Assembly: GCA_013399875.1 (NCBI GenBank)
Contig: VXAZ01001057.1
Coordinates: forward strand, 434,001-498,000
Direction of reading: 5' to 3'
Length of the DNA: 64,000 bases
DNA from: Gymnorhina tibicen
Taxonomy: Eukaryota; Chordata; Aves; Passeriformes; Artamidae
Shown: piece after piece, positions 13,901-31,290 of the stretch
How the letters are laid out: each line of letters begins with the position of its first letter
Numbering within the stretch: the first letter of the stretch is position 1
Made by a program: the position numbers and the translations under genes
The notes under the pieces: generated by a model
Databases searched by the model: none
What the model was told of the DNA's origin: nothing
The model's input: the letters and a program-made list of their open reading frames with translations, nothing else

Positions 13901-16489
13901 AGCCTTGAGAAAGCACATATGGAATGTCTGTAAGAGAGTTGGGGTTGCTGAGCACATCTGGCCGTGGGCTAAGTGACAGAAGCAGCAGGAGTGATATACT
14001 CACTTTAAGTCACACAATGCACATACTGCTGGCTGAGAGAGGAAGATGAATCCCTGCAGTTGTTAATTAATTATCTGATCTCACCCTGAGTCCTTTCTAT
14101 CTGCTTTAATCTATGACTTACTTTGAATATCGTATCAAATTTCCTCATCCCACACCCTCGCCTCCTTCCACCCTCACGCTTGGGGTACCCTTTCTCTGCA
14201 CTGCTGCCCTTTGTCAAACACCCCTATTCAGCAGAACTTCTCATCTCTTTTCTTACCCCTGGCACAGTACTGTTACATTTTCTCAGTCCTTATGAGAGGT
14301 CCCCACCCAGTCTGCAGGAGCTTACACTTCACAGGGTGCTAGTACACGAAGGTGGACCAGTATGAAGAATAGTAAGACCAGGTGAGTGGCAAGGAAATTA
14401 TTTTATCTTCTGAAGGTTACCTCCTTGTAACTGAAAGTACTAATCCCAGTGGATGAGTTCCCAGAGGACCATCCCCTACAGATTCCTAAGTGCAAAGCAA
14501 TAAATTGATTGTCAAGGCAAGATCCTCGTCACTCAGGTCTAAGCTACTCATGTCACCTCATTTCCCTATCCAATTTATTCATCAAATGCAGCAAAACATT
14601 TGGCCAAAAGGATTCCTTGAGGGCAGGGACGCACGCAGCGTGAAGGACAGAACATGCTTCTGCACAGGCATGGTTACACAGAGACACAGCCACATGTCTT
14701 CTACATGCTGTTACCCATTCCTATACTAAACCACTTCTCTCTGGCCACAGAAACCTAAACAAGCCAAGCACGATAATCCTCTCCCTAGTATTTCAGTCTA
14801 GACTAGACCAGGAGAGGGGAAAATGGAAAAACTAAACTCACTCCACTATTACCCAACAAAAAAGCCTTCAATGTATGATTCAAGAGATTTGTGTATTGTG
14901 TAGGAGCAGCACGGCATGAGCTGCTGGCTGGCTACAGGCTCTCTGGCAGCACAAAATGCTTCCCCACAGCTTATACTGTGTATTACTGAGTGTTACTATA
15001 GGCACACCTCAAGACATAGAGCAACACACTGCTGGACCAGTACAGTGACCAGTGAGTGACACTGTCATACAAAAATGTGGTCCTAAGCACAGCAAGAGAC
15101 AAATACCACTCACAACATCTCTTCCTCCTCCCAGTGGTCAGTATCACAGCATGCTTTTTGCCAGTTTCTGGTGACAAAGCTGCCAGCCACAGCTTCAGTT
15201 TATAACAATTAAGCAGTTGAAACTTCAAATCCACATGTGCGCATAAAACCTTCCAAGGCAGCTCAGACAAGGGCAGAGAGATCAAACAGAGAGAATGGCT
15301 GGGACAAGTCCTTGTGAAGATGAGCCCTGTGGTCTCACAGCAGGACATGGAGACAGCAAAGGTTAATGGCAGCATGGCTCATTGGGGGAAAATGGACCAT
15401 GGGCACCAGCACAGCCTGGTTAGGTTTCCAGCCATTCCCTAAATGAAGCTGTTCCAGCATCTGCAGGCGAGCACACTTTGGCATTAAACATTTTGCATGA
15501 AGGCCTATTTAATGGAGCACAAAGTGACTTATTATATCCAAATTAAAGAACCAATTGACTAGCAAAAAAAAATTAAATCTCTGGGGTAGGTAATGGCTGT
15601 GTCAAACATTTGGATGTGCCCAAAACACATCAAAACTAACCCCACAGTTTCACAATAATTAAAAGTTTACCAAAAGATACTGATAGACTTACACAACAAA
15701 ATAAAAGCAGACCACATGAGTTTGGCGAGTCTCTCAGATGACCAAAACTAACAGAAAGAGATGGCTGACTGGTTCATCCTCTGTCCAATTCCACCTTATC
15801 TCCCTCCACTTCAGCAGTGCTGTCCCCTGCAGACATGCACATACTCCAAAACTTTGTCAGCCCCATTACAGATCATTTCAATGGCCAGACTGCAGCTGCA
15901 GAGATTAGCCCATAGAGCCATGGAGGACTAACTGTTCAGAGGGACAGCCAAAGTTTGCTGGACACCTCCCTGCCCGGCATTTCATCTCATTATACCTTTC
16001 GGACCTCCCCATCCCTCCCCTTCCCAGGGCTTCAGCCCTTTCAGCACACTCCCTCCTTCAGATCAAGACATACATCTTCCCTTATTTTCACCTTCAGGCT
16101 GGCTCCTCCTCAGCCCACTCAAGGCACCCAGTGATTAGAGTATGCCTTGATCTTCAATGCCAGTCGAGGAACTCAAACCACCAGTTTGCTGTCAGCTTGC
16201 CACAAGGCTAAGAATAAGGCTAGACAGAAAACTCAGCCAGTCAAAAGGCAGAAAAAAAGTGGGGCAGAAAACAGATGTCTGCTTGACAGTTACGAAGAAA
16301 AAAAAGGCACAATTCACATTTTAAGTGCAATTTTTAAGTCTGCATTGAAAATATAGTTAAAGGCACATGTCTTTCTCTTCCGCAGAGGATACTAACAGAA
16401 TAATCCAATTACTGCTGCTGTCATCAGGCTAATTTCTTTTCTCAAGAGGTCTGTCGTGGGACAGAAATATCAAAACCTCCAAGCCTCGC
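10991..16489. other. Intronic stretch, nothing recognised
   Basis: Composition is ordinary. The longest frames (13465-13872 plus, 14983-15375 minus) have no recognisable domain and no repeat or splice structure to support them. Confidence 0.7.
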
Positions 16490-16614
16490 GCCACGTTCCC
16501 CTTCAAAAGCTCACCGACAGGAGCAGGCGACACTGAGCAAGTGCGTGTTCACGGCTGTGCCTCCTTTGGTGCTGCAGCCGGGGCCGCTGCGGCGCGGCAG
16601 CGTGAGTCACAGAG

Positions 16615-16645
<31 letters not shown>

Positions 16646-16950
16646 CCCGTGCGAGCGTGAACAAATGCCCGGCCCCGGGAGGCCGCTCGGCGCGCTGGCC
16701 GCAGCGGGACGCGCGGGGTGAGTCACGGCGAGTCACCGCGGCAGCGCGGGGCAGCGCGGGCGCCGAGCCGCACGCGTGTTTGGGACACGCTGGGTGCGCA
16801 CGGGTCACTCGTGCCGAAATCACGGCTCCCGAGACGCTCCGGCGCGGGGCCGTGCCCACCTTCTGTGTGCGTTTTCAGCTTGTTTCCTTCAGGAAACGAG
16901 ACTCTCGCAAGCCTGGGGGGCGCGTGTTCGTGCATAGGTGAGTCAGGCTT
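16490..16950. promoter_or_regulatory. Small intragenic CpG island
   Basis: About 450 bases are strongly enriched in G+C and CpG, flanked on both sides by CpG-poor DNA. The island contains a (CA)n tract at 16615-16639 and three copies of the octamer GTGAGTCA at 16602, 16718 and 16938. Each copy holds both an AP-1-type TGAGTCA and a splice-donor-like GTGAGT. A 94-codon plus-strand frame (16657-16941, arginine-rich, no recognised domain) stops just after the third donor-like site. The island could be an alternative GRIN2B promoter, a promoter for an antisense RNA or an enhancer; the sequence does not decide. Confidence 0.55.
16615..16639. repeat. (CA)n microsatellite
   Basis: An uninterrupted 25-base alternating CA run lies inside the CpG island. 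Alternating purine-pyrimidine tracts of this kind can adopt Z-DNA and are usually length-polymorphic. Confidence 0.95.
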
Positions 16951-19900
16951 CCCAGTAACTCTTGAACCTGCTGGCCAATTTCCACCTGATTTGACAAAGG
17001 GGCAGAGGACTCAAGGAGAATTAATTTCTTACAGTGCTGTCCAAAATACAGCCTGCAACTGCACGCAGTCCCAAAGCCTTTATCTGACCCCACAGCAGTG
17101 TGCATGATTCACTCACTCACAGTCAAAGGCTCACTAGGCAATCAAATAGACTTCATCCTGACCTGGCAGCATGCCTGTGGTGGACAGCCCCTGTACAGAG
17201 AAGCCTCGGGGCACCACAGTACAGCTCTCTCATATACTGTGCCAGCCAGTGACTATAAAAGGCACAGTGGAAACTGGGAGAAAAACAATAGGAGATCTGG
17301 GGAGAATGGTATTTTTGTAGGGAGGAGGCGTAGACAGGTCCTGAAAAATTGAAGCTGCTGTGGGTGCACACACTTTTTGGACTGGATATCTTCTCATTGA
17401 AACAGGGCAGTGGGTGAAGAAATGAGACCCTTTTAATGCCCCTGGTCTTCACCATTGGGGGAAGGATGAGTCCAGCTCTTCTGAAATATCTTCACACAGC
17501 TCAAGTTCTCACCTCTGTGGACTCTCTGGTGTCTACTATGGACTGAGCTCACATTAGTATATAATTCAGTTAAAGAGTCAATTAACCATGAGATGTGAAT
17601 CCAGTGAAAACAGGATTCATTCATTTGGGAGCTAACAAAATTACTTGTTCCATTGCCCTTCCACTCACTGTCTTCTCAACAAGCTGTTCCAATGTTAGGT
17701 CATAAAATTCACTTTCAAGTGTGTCAGATAAGGGAAAAAAATAAATAAGAGCCTCTAGCGTGCATTTGCAAAAGCCATGAGGGAGGGACTCTGAGTGTCC
17801 ATTCAGAGATACAACATGAAAGGCTCAACTTCCAGAAGATGGAGATACCCAGCATTTTCTCAAATGTAGGCTGCCTTAACCTGTCTCATGTTGGATGCTG
17901 AAAAAAAAAAGAAGGACCTATATTCACTGTTCACACTTAAAACACTCTAGCCTACTTCTTTGATTGCCATCGCTTCCTGGGAGGTGGGCAGAGCCCATTC
18001 AGATACCAGGTGTCCCGCGCCTTGCAGCTTGGCAGGCAGTGCCGTGTGGAAAAGGCGCTCCACTCCACCAGCCTCGATGCCACCTGTTCCCAACCCTCCC
18101 GCCGCCCACCCAGCCCTGCCATGTCGAGGAACAGTCTGAACCTGGCCCACTGCCCGGGCCACGAAGGAGCCCAAATGGAGCCAGGCAAGTTGGAGACGTG
18201 GAAAGCAAGCACTTCGGAAAGATGCTCCTCCCCATACACCGTTATCTGACAAATACCCCATTATCCAGCAAGAGCCTCTCTCTCCACTTCCCAAGCAACT
18301 CTCTCCTTTGTTAAGAATTCACGGACCCCTTCTTTTTATCTACAGTGCTGTCAGAAAAGAATCTTTTTCATTACATTTCTCCTGAGCTCACAAGGTGGTT
18401 TGTGGGGCTTTTTTCAACTGTCTCTGGTAAATAACTAAAAGGTATTGGTAACCATCTGCTCAGTGCATGCCCTGAAGGAAAGCACGTACTCTCCTCGCTC
18501 AAACTCCTTCCATACTGCACCAGAAACAGGACATTCCCTGCTCTTCACAAGTCTTTGTGAACTGGAAGTGATGGAAACACTTCATTTCCAATGGCAGGAG
18601 TCTCAGCAAGAAGAAGCCATCCCCTTCAGAGGGAAAGCTTATTTAGTTAAAGAAGGTCGGATCTACATGTGGCCATTTGCAAGAAAGAACATTACTGGCG
18701 ATGGTGATTTTACCTCACACTCCAACCCCATGCAGGGTGCATGAACCCTACCTTCTGATCTGGCAGGTTTAAACAGAAGTTGAGAAAACAAAACCATGCC
18801 AGATCTCTGACCTTTGATAAATGTGAAGAGCTGGTTAATGCAGCACACCAAATATTGAATCTTCAGCTTGAGCAGGTTTGTGTTGGAGGTAGCCCCTGTC
18901 ATCGGAGAGCCATGAACCATCTCTGCACACCACTTCCTTGGAGGCAGCTCTGCCCCAGCTGAGGAGACACCACACACTGCCCCTTGGCAAGCCCCTGAAA
19001 GATCAGCAGCCTTATCCCTTAGCCCAGGGAGAGTGACCAGCAACGTGCAGGGCTGTAACAAATCATTCCCCAAGCTTTGCCTCCCCTTACCCGCTCATCC
19101 ATGACATGGACGCTAGTCTGCATGTTCGGCTATGGTGAGAGGATCACTAGCTTGTCAAGCTGGTGACGTGGAGAACGGTATTAACTGAGTAATTAAATCA
19201 TTTCTGTAATTACTCTCACACAGCTATAAATAATGTAAGCCCACACGTTCTCTCTGGAAGCCACAAAAGCAAGAGAAGAGAGAGTGAGGGATGCCAATTA
19301 AAAAGGAGAAATAATAATAATAATAACACTTAACATTTATAAAGCACTTTGCATTTTCAAAGCACAGTGCAAACAAGAATTAAGAAATGGGTAGAGTGAC
19401 AGACAGGAGAGGGTGAGAGGAAGGGAAGCAGGAGAAGGGAGAAGATAGGAATGGGGGCAGGTACGGAGCAGGATTTGAGACCCAGCAGGGCTGATGACTT
19501 GGTGTATGCTCAGCCCAGCCCCGTGGCAGGGCCACTGGCTCTTCACTGCACACCTCAGTACTGCTGCAGAAGCTGGGGGGGCAAGGACACAGCTCTGCCT
19601 CTGCAGAAAGCGAGTGAGCCGAAGCGGGAGTGAGGACAAAGCGCTGCGCTGCAGGAGCTCACACATGGAGGAGCTGGCAGCTCCATCATGGAGCTGATCC
19701 CCTCCAGCACAGAGGCCTGACAGTGACCATGCTGGTCACAAGCCAGGCAGCTGGTGGAGGCTGTGAGGGCCTTGCCCCCTCCTCACAGGAGCTCTTCCCC
19801 CTGCCCGTGAGGCCTGGGGCCCTGGAACGGGGCATGCTGGCTGAAGGAGTGCACAGCCGAGCCAGCCCCAGGCACACTTTGGGAGACCCACTGGCCTTCC

Positions 19901-22900
19901 CGCAGCGGAGAGCACTGATGCCAGTGTCCCAGTCACCCCACAGTCATTTCTGACTTCCTTTGTGGCTCAGGGCAGAATGGGAAAGGAATATTTCTGCCCA
20001 GCTAGAGGGAAGCAGCATGCTCAGGGAAAGCATCACTGCCCAATCCCACTGTCCTGTGCCCTGCCCCGGCCCAGGTCTGGTCTTCTCTACAACGCAGTTT
20101 TCACCTGACAGGTTTTCCACTCCCATTTCACACTCCTCATCCCATTTGCTCAGCAGTTCTGCCACCCCCTGTGCTCCTTGGCTCTTGCTACTGTGGCCAG
20201 CAAGGAAGCATAACCTGGACAGCTATACCTCTTTCCCTCTCTGCATTTTCCCATCCACCATCTCCTACTTCCCACCTTTATCCAGTCCCCCTGCCCATCT
20301 GCTTGTATCAGGATCCCTTCCATATGCTCACCCTCTGCACTGGCTCCTCAGAAGACCCTGCATGTCCCCCACCCCACCCACATTTCAGCCCAGACTCCCT
20401 GCTGCACAGCACATTTCTCCTGGCTGGATCCCACCAGGATCCCACAGGAGAGCTCCACCTCCAGCATAGCCTGTGCAGCCCCCAGGGCCAGGTGTGGTTT
20501 TGAAGCACAGTTTGCAAGGACATGTTCTTTCCAAGAGATGTGGCAAACATCTAAAAAGACTCTAGGTACATCCGCAGTTTCTTACGCTTATAACAAGGCC
20601 AAACTTGGGGCAGCCTATGCAGTGGTAGCAAAAGCACATCTCTGGTTACAAGTCCTTCCCTGCAAGACACCCCTGCTCTGAGAACACGTGGTGGTCAAGC
20701 AGAACCTTTGGAGGAGAATGTGACAGCACTTGCAACATAGATAAATCACATTTCGTCCTGTGCCACATTTTCAGAGAGAGATGTTTTACTTTCCAAATAA
20801 ATAGCAAAATAAATCAATCAGCTTGAGGCATACACCTGGCATAGGAAACTTTGCTCAAACAGTCATAGTCTGGCAAAATTACAGGAAACCCCCAAGAGGA
20901 TTTTATAATGGGAATGCTGGCCAAGCTTACAATAGATGGTACTATCAGCCCTGCATAAAATGAGTTCTCCAGGATGATGCAGCTATTCAGCCACCACCTC
21001 TAATGGGGGTTAAAGCTTCTCCTCCTGGAGTCCAGATTTTCATCTCAAGCACTGTATTTACTTCAGTTAGTAAAATCCATTAATTGTTTCCTAGAAATTA
21101 GGGTTTTGCCTTTTGTAGAACTCAAACTTTACAAAAACATTGTTATGGTCTTCTTGTAAAGGGCAAATTGCTGTAGACAGCAGTTGAACAAGTGTCTTAA
21201 AGTCATGTTTTATAGCAGAGCTGCAGTGAGGACTCGAGTCTATTAGAACTGCTGGATTCTGTTGGCACCTTTTAGATCAACTCTCCTCACTGCACATACC
21301 TGCCTCCTTTATGTTTTTGCCCACTCGCCCTCAGACTCTCCACATCCTTCATTCCTGTCTTCCCCCTTCCTCTGAAACCTCCATTTATTGTTATTATCAG
21401 GAACCTCACAGATACACAGCTAAAAGCTATTGCCAAGCCCAGAGAAAAAATTGCTCCGACAGAGCCTTTAAGGTATTTTTTCTCGCTCTCAGAACTTACT
21501 CTTTTTTTTTTTTCCTTAATTTTCTCCCCATGATCCTAGGTTCAAGAGAAGTTTTCCTATCTATCTTTCATCTTCTCTATCCTCTTTCTCCTCAGCTTAA
21601 TCTATATAACATGTTCTCCAGCACTTAGTTCAGTCCTGTTTGAAAACAGCTGAAGAAACATGGTTTCCATCTCCTCCCTAAGAATTCTAGAGTACTTCCT
21701 AACAAAACTCAGTGTCTGAGCCTTTTTCTTGATACACATATATATCATTTATTATTATCCTTTAATGTATCATAATACATCATTTAATATATTTCCCTGA
21801 CTTTATCCTGTCATTCCTACTTCTGCTTCTGGCAGCCACACTAAGCATTTTTTTCTCTAGTCTACCTCTATTCATCGAGTATATAAATCACACCCTCACT
21901 CATTGTTCAGCCAGTCTACACTACACACATACAGCTGTTTCACTCTTTCTTCATGTATCAGCTCCTCCAGACGGTTAACGGAGTTAACAATTATGTCTTC
22001 TTCTGTACCCTGCTTTTTCCCAGCCTGTGTATGTGTAATTCCCCTAGCTTCCTTCATAATCCATCCCCTCCAAACTTGGCTAATGAGGCAAATAAAAGGC
22101 AAAGAGAATAAGAGATTCCCTGGAAAGAATTGTTTCTCTCTGTCCTGCGGTTACTGGGGAATGATATGCAGATCTAAAGCAGCAGCATCAGGCAATTTCA
22201 CACTCCGTGTTTTCAATTTCATTTTGAGGCCAGTTTAGGGTAGGGACAAATTTGAGTGTAATTAATTTAGATTTTGTGAGACAAGCTACTGCTTGGGGTT
22301 GTAATAAAGGACTGCCTGTCCAGATTGAAGAAACTAATCTCCTTGTCCGGCTGGGGATGGCACAAATTGATTTAAGACCTTTTTGCTGGGTTTTTTGTTT
22401 TGAAGAAAGGGGTTGCAATAAAGATTATAAATAACTATTGGTCAGAGCTCATCAAGCTTCCAGATTTTCTTTAGGTAAGTGTTTACAGATTTGGAGAGCT
22501 ACCTAAATATCATTAGTGTGAAAATCAAGGTTAGAAATCTATCAAGAAAGAGCTTTTTCACAGACACCCAGGTCCAAGCTGGGTGGAAATCAACATTTTC
22601 CTCACAGACACAGAACTTCAACAGTTCTATTTCCAGGTAGACAGTGGCAACATCGCATTTAAGCAAGAGTAGTGACAAGGTTAATTCACCTTCTCTTTAC
22701 CTCAGGTGGGTCGCAGAAGTTGCATGCAGAGCTAGGGAAGGAAAGGTCTTCTGTCCCTCAAAAGAAAACATCACTATAACAACGAAGAAAACTAACACTC
22801 TGTACTCCTGGAGGAAAAATCCTATGACCCGAAAAAAACCAGCTTATAAATAGCTGCAGAAGGCTGATGCAAAGGAATCAGACTTCACTTTCGCTTGATA

Positions 22901-25637
22901 TTTGTTGCCTGAGACAACTTCTGCTAAAGGAAGGCACCCACACCTCTGTGTGGCCATCCTCTCCCTCAGCACTGCTTCTGCCCAGAAGCGTCCCAGGGCA
23001 TGAGTCTCACCAGGGTACCAGGTTTTCTCCTTCCCAATTCTGTGACAGTCAGACTTAGGTAACACCTTCAAGCATCAGGTGTCCAAGGCTCAGGGCAAAT
23101 ATGAAGTGCATCCAGTATAACTTATGAGGAGGGAAAAAGTGATAGGGATATTTCATGGAAATTTACACTTCCGTAAGACTTTTGTTTTCTTTTGTTTTTT
23201 TTAAAGAGGCTTCCTTGTTGCTTTTAAGCAATAAACCATAAAAAGAAAGGAATCAACTCCACATTTTTTTCCCCATGAGTCTTGAAAACAATACCCCAGA
23301 AAAAGTGAAGGCCTTGAAATTGAGTTCCTCTCAAGAAAACTGGAGATGAAGTAGAGGAAAGCTTTAAAATTTTTTTTAAAAACTAAAAAAAAAAAATGCA
23401 ACACTATTTTAATAGTGTTAATAATTAATAAAAGAAATTATACATTTATTTGAAAAGTAATATTTTCATTGAAATAATACTAATGAGAGTACTTGAGTTC
23501 TTGTTTAGAAAATGAGAGTTCATATTGAAGGATTTAATGGCCCTGGGGAGAGGTTAAAGCTCTTAAAAGTTCATTTCCAGGTTTCCTAATATCTAAGGTT
23601 TCTTAAGTGCTGTAATTTATTTGTAAAGTAATAAAAATAGTTCTAGGGAAATTCTCAGGTGTTAAACTTCACAAAAATATGCTGCCTATATTCCCTTTCT
23701 TTACATGAATAAAAGAAAATGTTATTTTGCATGAGTTGGTTAGACACAGATGTAAACATAAATTACAGACCCACCTGGCTTTTTATTACGTGTGTATACA
23801 AGGGAAAAACAACACTGGCATACAATACTGGCTTTTATTGTCTATGTCTCTGTGACTTACCTTTTATTCTCCTTCCCCAACCTTTGCAGCAGACTCGTAA
23901 TTTGAGGACACATGATATTTAGTTCATTATTTGTGAGCTACAGAGAGCTTTATTTTGGCAGCAAAAGGAAACAAAGTACCAAAAGCAAAAGAAGTGTATT
24001 AATCATGTCCATAATAAAATTATTAAGAGCTTGAAGGGAAACTGCTGATTTCTTTTTATTTTATTTTTTAAAATCAAACTCATCTTTGCTAATCCTTAGA
24101 TTAGTTTAAGAAACATTTTAACTATTACTATCATCAAATGCAGTTTCAGAGAAATGAAAACACTTTGTGAAATTACATGAACTGCATATAAATTTGTTTG
24201 GAGGGAAAAAGGGATAGAAATCTTTCAATATCTGCAGATCAAAATGTGCCTTTTTCCCCCCTCTAAGCAGCATTTTGTTTGGAATTTATTTTACTTCAAT
24301 TCATATAATCCATTCAAAGGGAACTTTATCTCTTGCTTTTCTTTCTTTTTTTTTTCCTTCACTGAATTTCCTTCACACAAGGGCTTGAAAAATTTCAGAT
24401 GCCATCCCTAATGGAAATGAAACAAATTTACACCCAAAAAATGAGGTTTTCATTCCCCATGCATCCCTATTACTTAACCTTTGAAAACCTGAGACTGAAA
24501 GTGCTTTCCTTTTAATTACAGATGTTCTGCTTTTAGCAGCACTGTCCCAGTGTCTTTGACTTTGTCCTGGTTTCAGCGTGTATCTAGGTGCTCGTCTTAT
24601 CCAACTCGTTTTGGCTTCCCTGTACCTGCAGCATCACTTTGCTGCACTCTGGCCAACAGCTACTCTCCTTCCCTGGTGCTTTACCCCCACTGTCCAACTT
24701 TGGACTTGCTCCCCACCAAAAGACCAAAGAAATGACTGCTGCAGCAGCATGGCCCAAACCTGGAGTGATCGCAGCAACCTTCGGCATTGAAAGAGAGAGA
24801 CAATGTATCTTGAAAATTTTACAGAAAACAAAAATAAAGAGGACAGGGATTTATGAAGTGGGGATAAAAAGGCAGAGGAAAACATTGTGGCTTTAGTATA
24901 AATGGAAAAAAAGAACAAGGTAGTGAAGGGAGTAAAGAAAAGCCAGCTCCACGCTGTGTGAAAAAAAGGAGGGAGAATCTGGCCTAGAACAGATCACAGA
25001 TTTTAAACTTCGGGTTAGTTTTACACAGCTTTTATACAAATTGTATTACTGGCACAGCCCAGTGATAGATCGCTCTTCTCTACCGTTTTATTTCCATCAG
25101 CATGCTGATGCATACTGCGTGTATCCCTGTGTGGGCAAGCCCTGGAGAAAATAGCAAGAGATGCAGAGACACAGAAGACTGATCTTCACCTGGGAAAACA
25201 TAACCATCCTCTTCTTTCAATACTTTTTACCTCTTCTGCCTGTGGACCATTGTGTTACTATAAAGCTGCCCAGGACAAGAAGCTCTGGCAAAATAACGTG
25301 ACAGTGGAGAAGTAATGAGGAACAGTTCCAGCAAAAGTGATGGCCACCAGCAGTGCTATAAGAGAACCCAAAGCATTTTCTGCTCTTACCTTTTCTGCAT
25401 TCATTACAACCAAGTTGACTTCTTCTGTTATTTTAAAACAAATAAGTAGTCTATCACTACAAAATGGACCAGTCAGCCAAATGGTGTGGTCATTTTTTAG
25501 GCAAGAAACTATATCTTTTCCAACACAATAAGTTTTGTAAATCAGAATAACAATTCAACCTTCTCTTGAGATACCTATGAATGTACATTTGTAAATGTTA
25601 TTTCCTCTTTTTTGTGACTGCTCCTTTACCTTCTGGC
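16951..25637. other. Intronic stretch with a G+C-richer part and an AT-rich part
   Basis: 17950-20500 is somewhat G+C-rich, with chance frames up to 169 codons (19960-20469 plus). 23150-24540 is notably AT-rich, with homeodomain-type TAATTA/TTAATT motifs and no recognised transposon. Conserved non-coding enhancers are plausible there but cannot be shown from one sequence. Confidence 0.6.
19310..19385 (+). mobile_element. MIR-like SINE core fragment with AAT repeat
   Basis: A short (AAT)n run at about 19310-19325 is followed by ACATTTATAAAGCACTTTGC and ATTTTCAAAGCACAGTGCAA. This resembles the core of MIR-type SINEs (ACATTTAT, GCACTTT, CAAAGCACT). It is similar base for base to the element at 31155, which supports a shared repeat family. 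Confidence 0.6.
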
Positions 25638-25681
25638 TCTGGGAAGAACTGATTTTAGGTCTGGGAAGAACTGATTTTAGG
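25638..25681. repeat. Exact 22-base tandem duplication
   Basis: A 22-base unit starting TCTGGGAAGAACTG is present twice back to back (25638-25659 and 25660-25681) with no mismatch. Identity of both units points to a recent slippage or duplication event. Confidence 0.95.
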
Positions 25682-30188
<4,507 letters not shown>

Positions 30189-30190
<2 letters not shown>

Positions 30191-30215
30191 CTGAGCAAGG
30201 AAGAAAAAAAGGAAA
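30189..30215 (-). other. Splice acceptor of first GRIN2B coding exon
   Basis: On the minus strand a pyrimidine-rich tract (complement of the A/G run at about 30197-30215) leads to TTGCTCAG, with the AG at 30192-30191 and exon sequence beginning at 30190. It is the only strong acceptor close upstream of the ATG. Confidence 0.85.
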
Positions 30216-31154
30216 GGGGGAAAGTAAATCAAAGTGATTAATTGACAAGTCAGTCATGCACTCAGTCTTCAAGGAAGATCCATTGATCTTCCTCAGCCAC
30301 TAGCTCTCCTCCCAACAATCCTTCTAGTCTGATGCCTAGCCCTTTGGCTACATTCAGGGCTCTGTTAAAGTTGGGGGGTCAGACCAGTCCAGCCCCTACA
30401 TCAGAGTCTGGAATCACTTAAGAGAACAGCTGTCAGCAGAAGATGGGATTGTGTCATTTCTCAGGTCCCGTGTCACTCTGAGAACCAAGTCAAAAGTGAT
30501 AGAGAATTGTCCTTTGACAGCTGATCAGCTGTCTTTGTGAAATTAATTGCTTATGTCAAGCCCATGTCTGAGTGCTCACCCTCAACACAAAGGAATGACT
30601 GGTGCTTGTGATCAGTTTGGACTTGTGCTGGAGGTATAGGCAGGGAGACTGAGGAGACCAGGCAGATGAGGACTCCCTTTTCCTTTCTCAGCACAGTCCC
30701 TCCAGAACAAAGTGAGGACAAATGGGCAAGGTCATTGGATGTATATCTATGTGCATATCCATTGCATACAACCTTCGTACCGTCACCAGGACACACACAG
30801 CTCCCATGTGTAGTACAGTCATATGCTTCCCACCAATACCAGATGCTTTTTTTTAAAAAAAAAGCCAGGACTACAGAATTTCCCAGCGATCATGGCCAAA
30901 ACTGGATCAAGACCCTCCAAGTCCATATGACAGCTGTGTTTGCACAGAAGTAGAAATGCCAACAGAGCTTACAATGGTTCACCCTCAGCTACTACAGCCA
31001 GGCATGTTACATCAATCTTCTCCCTGAACATGTCCACTTTATTTTGTAATCACAACAGTAGAAATGAAAAAACATGATGAGGTCATCTGTCTAGCCCCTG
31101 CCTGAATGGGACAGTTCCCTGCGGGACTGTTCCTCGCTCTTTCTTGAGTCACAC

Positions 31155-31290
31155 TTTAATAATAGTTCACATTTCCACAGCACTTTTCATTTTCAAGGCA
31201 CTCTACAAACACTAATGAACTAATTCTTACAGCACCTATGCAGTGTAAATATCAGAGACACCAGAGCAGTGTCCCCCCCATCTGCCCACC
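31155..31290 (+). mobile_element. MIR-like SINE core fragment
   Basis: AATAATAGTTCACATTTCCA, GCACTTTTCATTTTCAAGGC, ACTCTACAAACACTAATGAA and a degraded TTACAGCACCTATG follow the order of a MIR/CORE-SINE (AATAGCTAACATTTA, GCACTTT, ATTAACTAATTAATCC, ACAACACCCTATG). It lies about 1 kb upstream of the GRIN2B coding exon in the same intron. Confidence 0.65.

Noticed and set aside
19960..20469. 169-codon plus-strand frame rich in proline and serine
   Set aside because: Composition follows the local C-rich sequence; no known protein is recognised and several frames are open at once.
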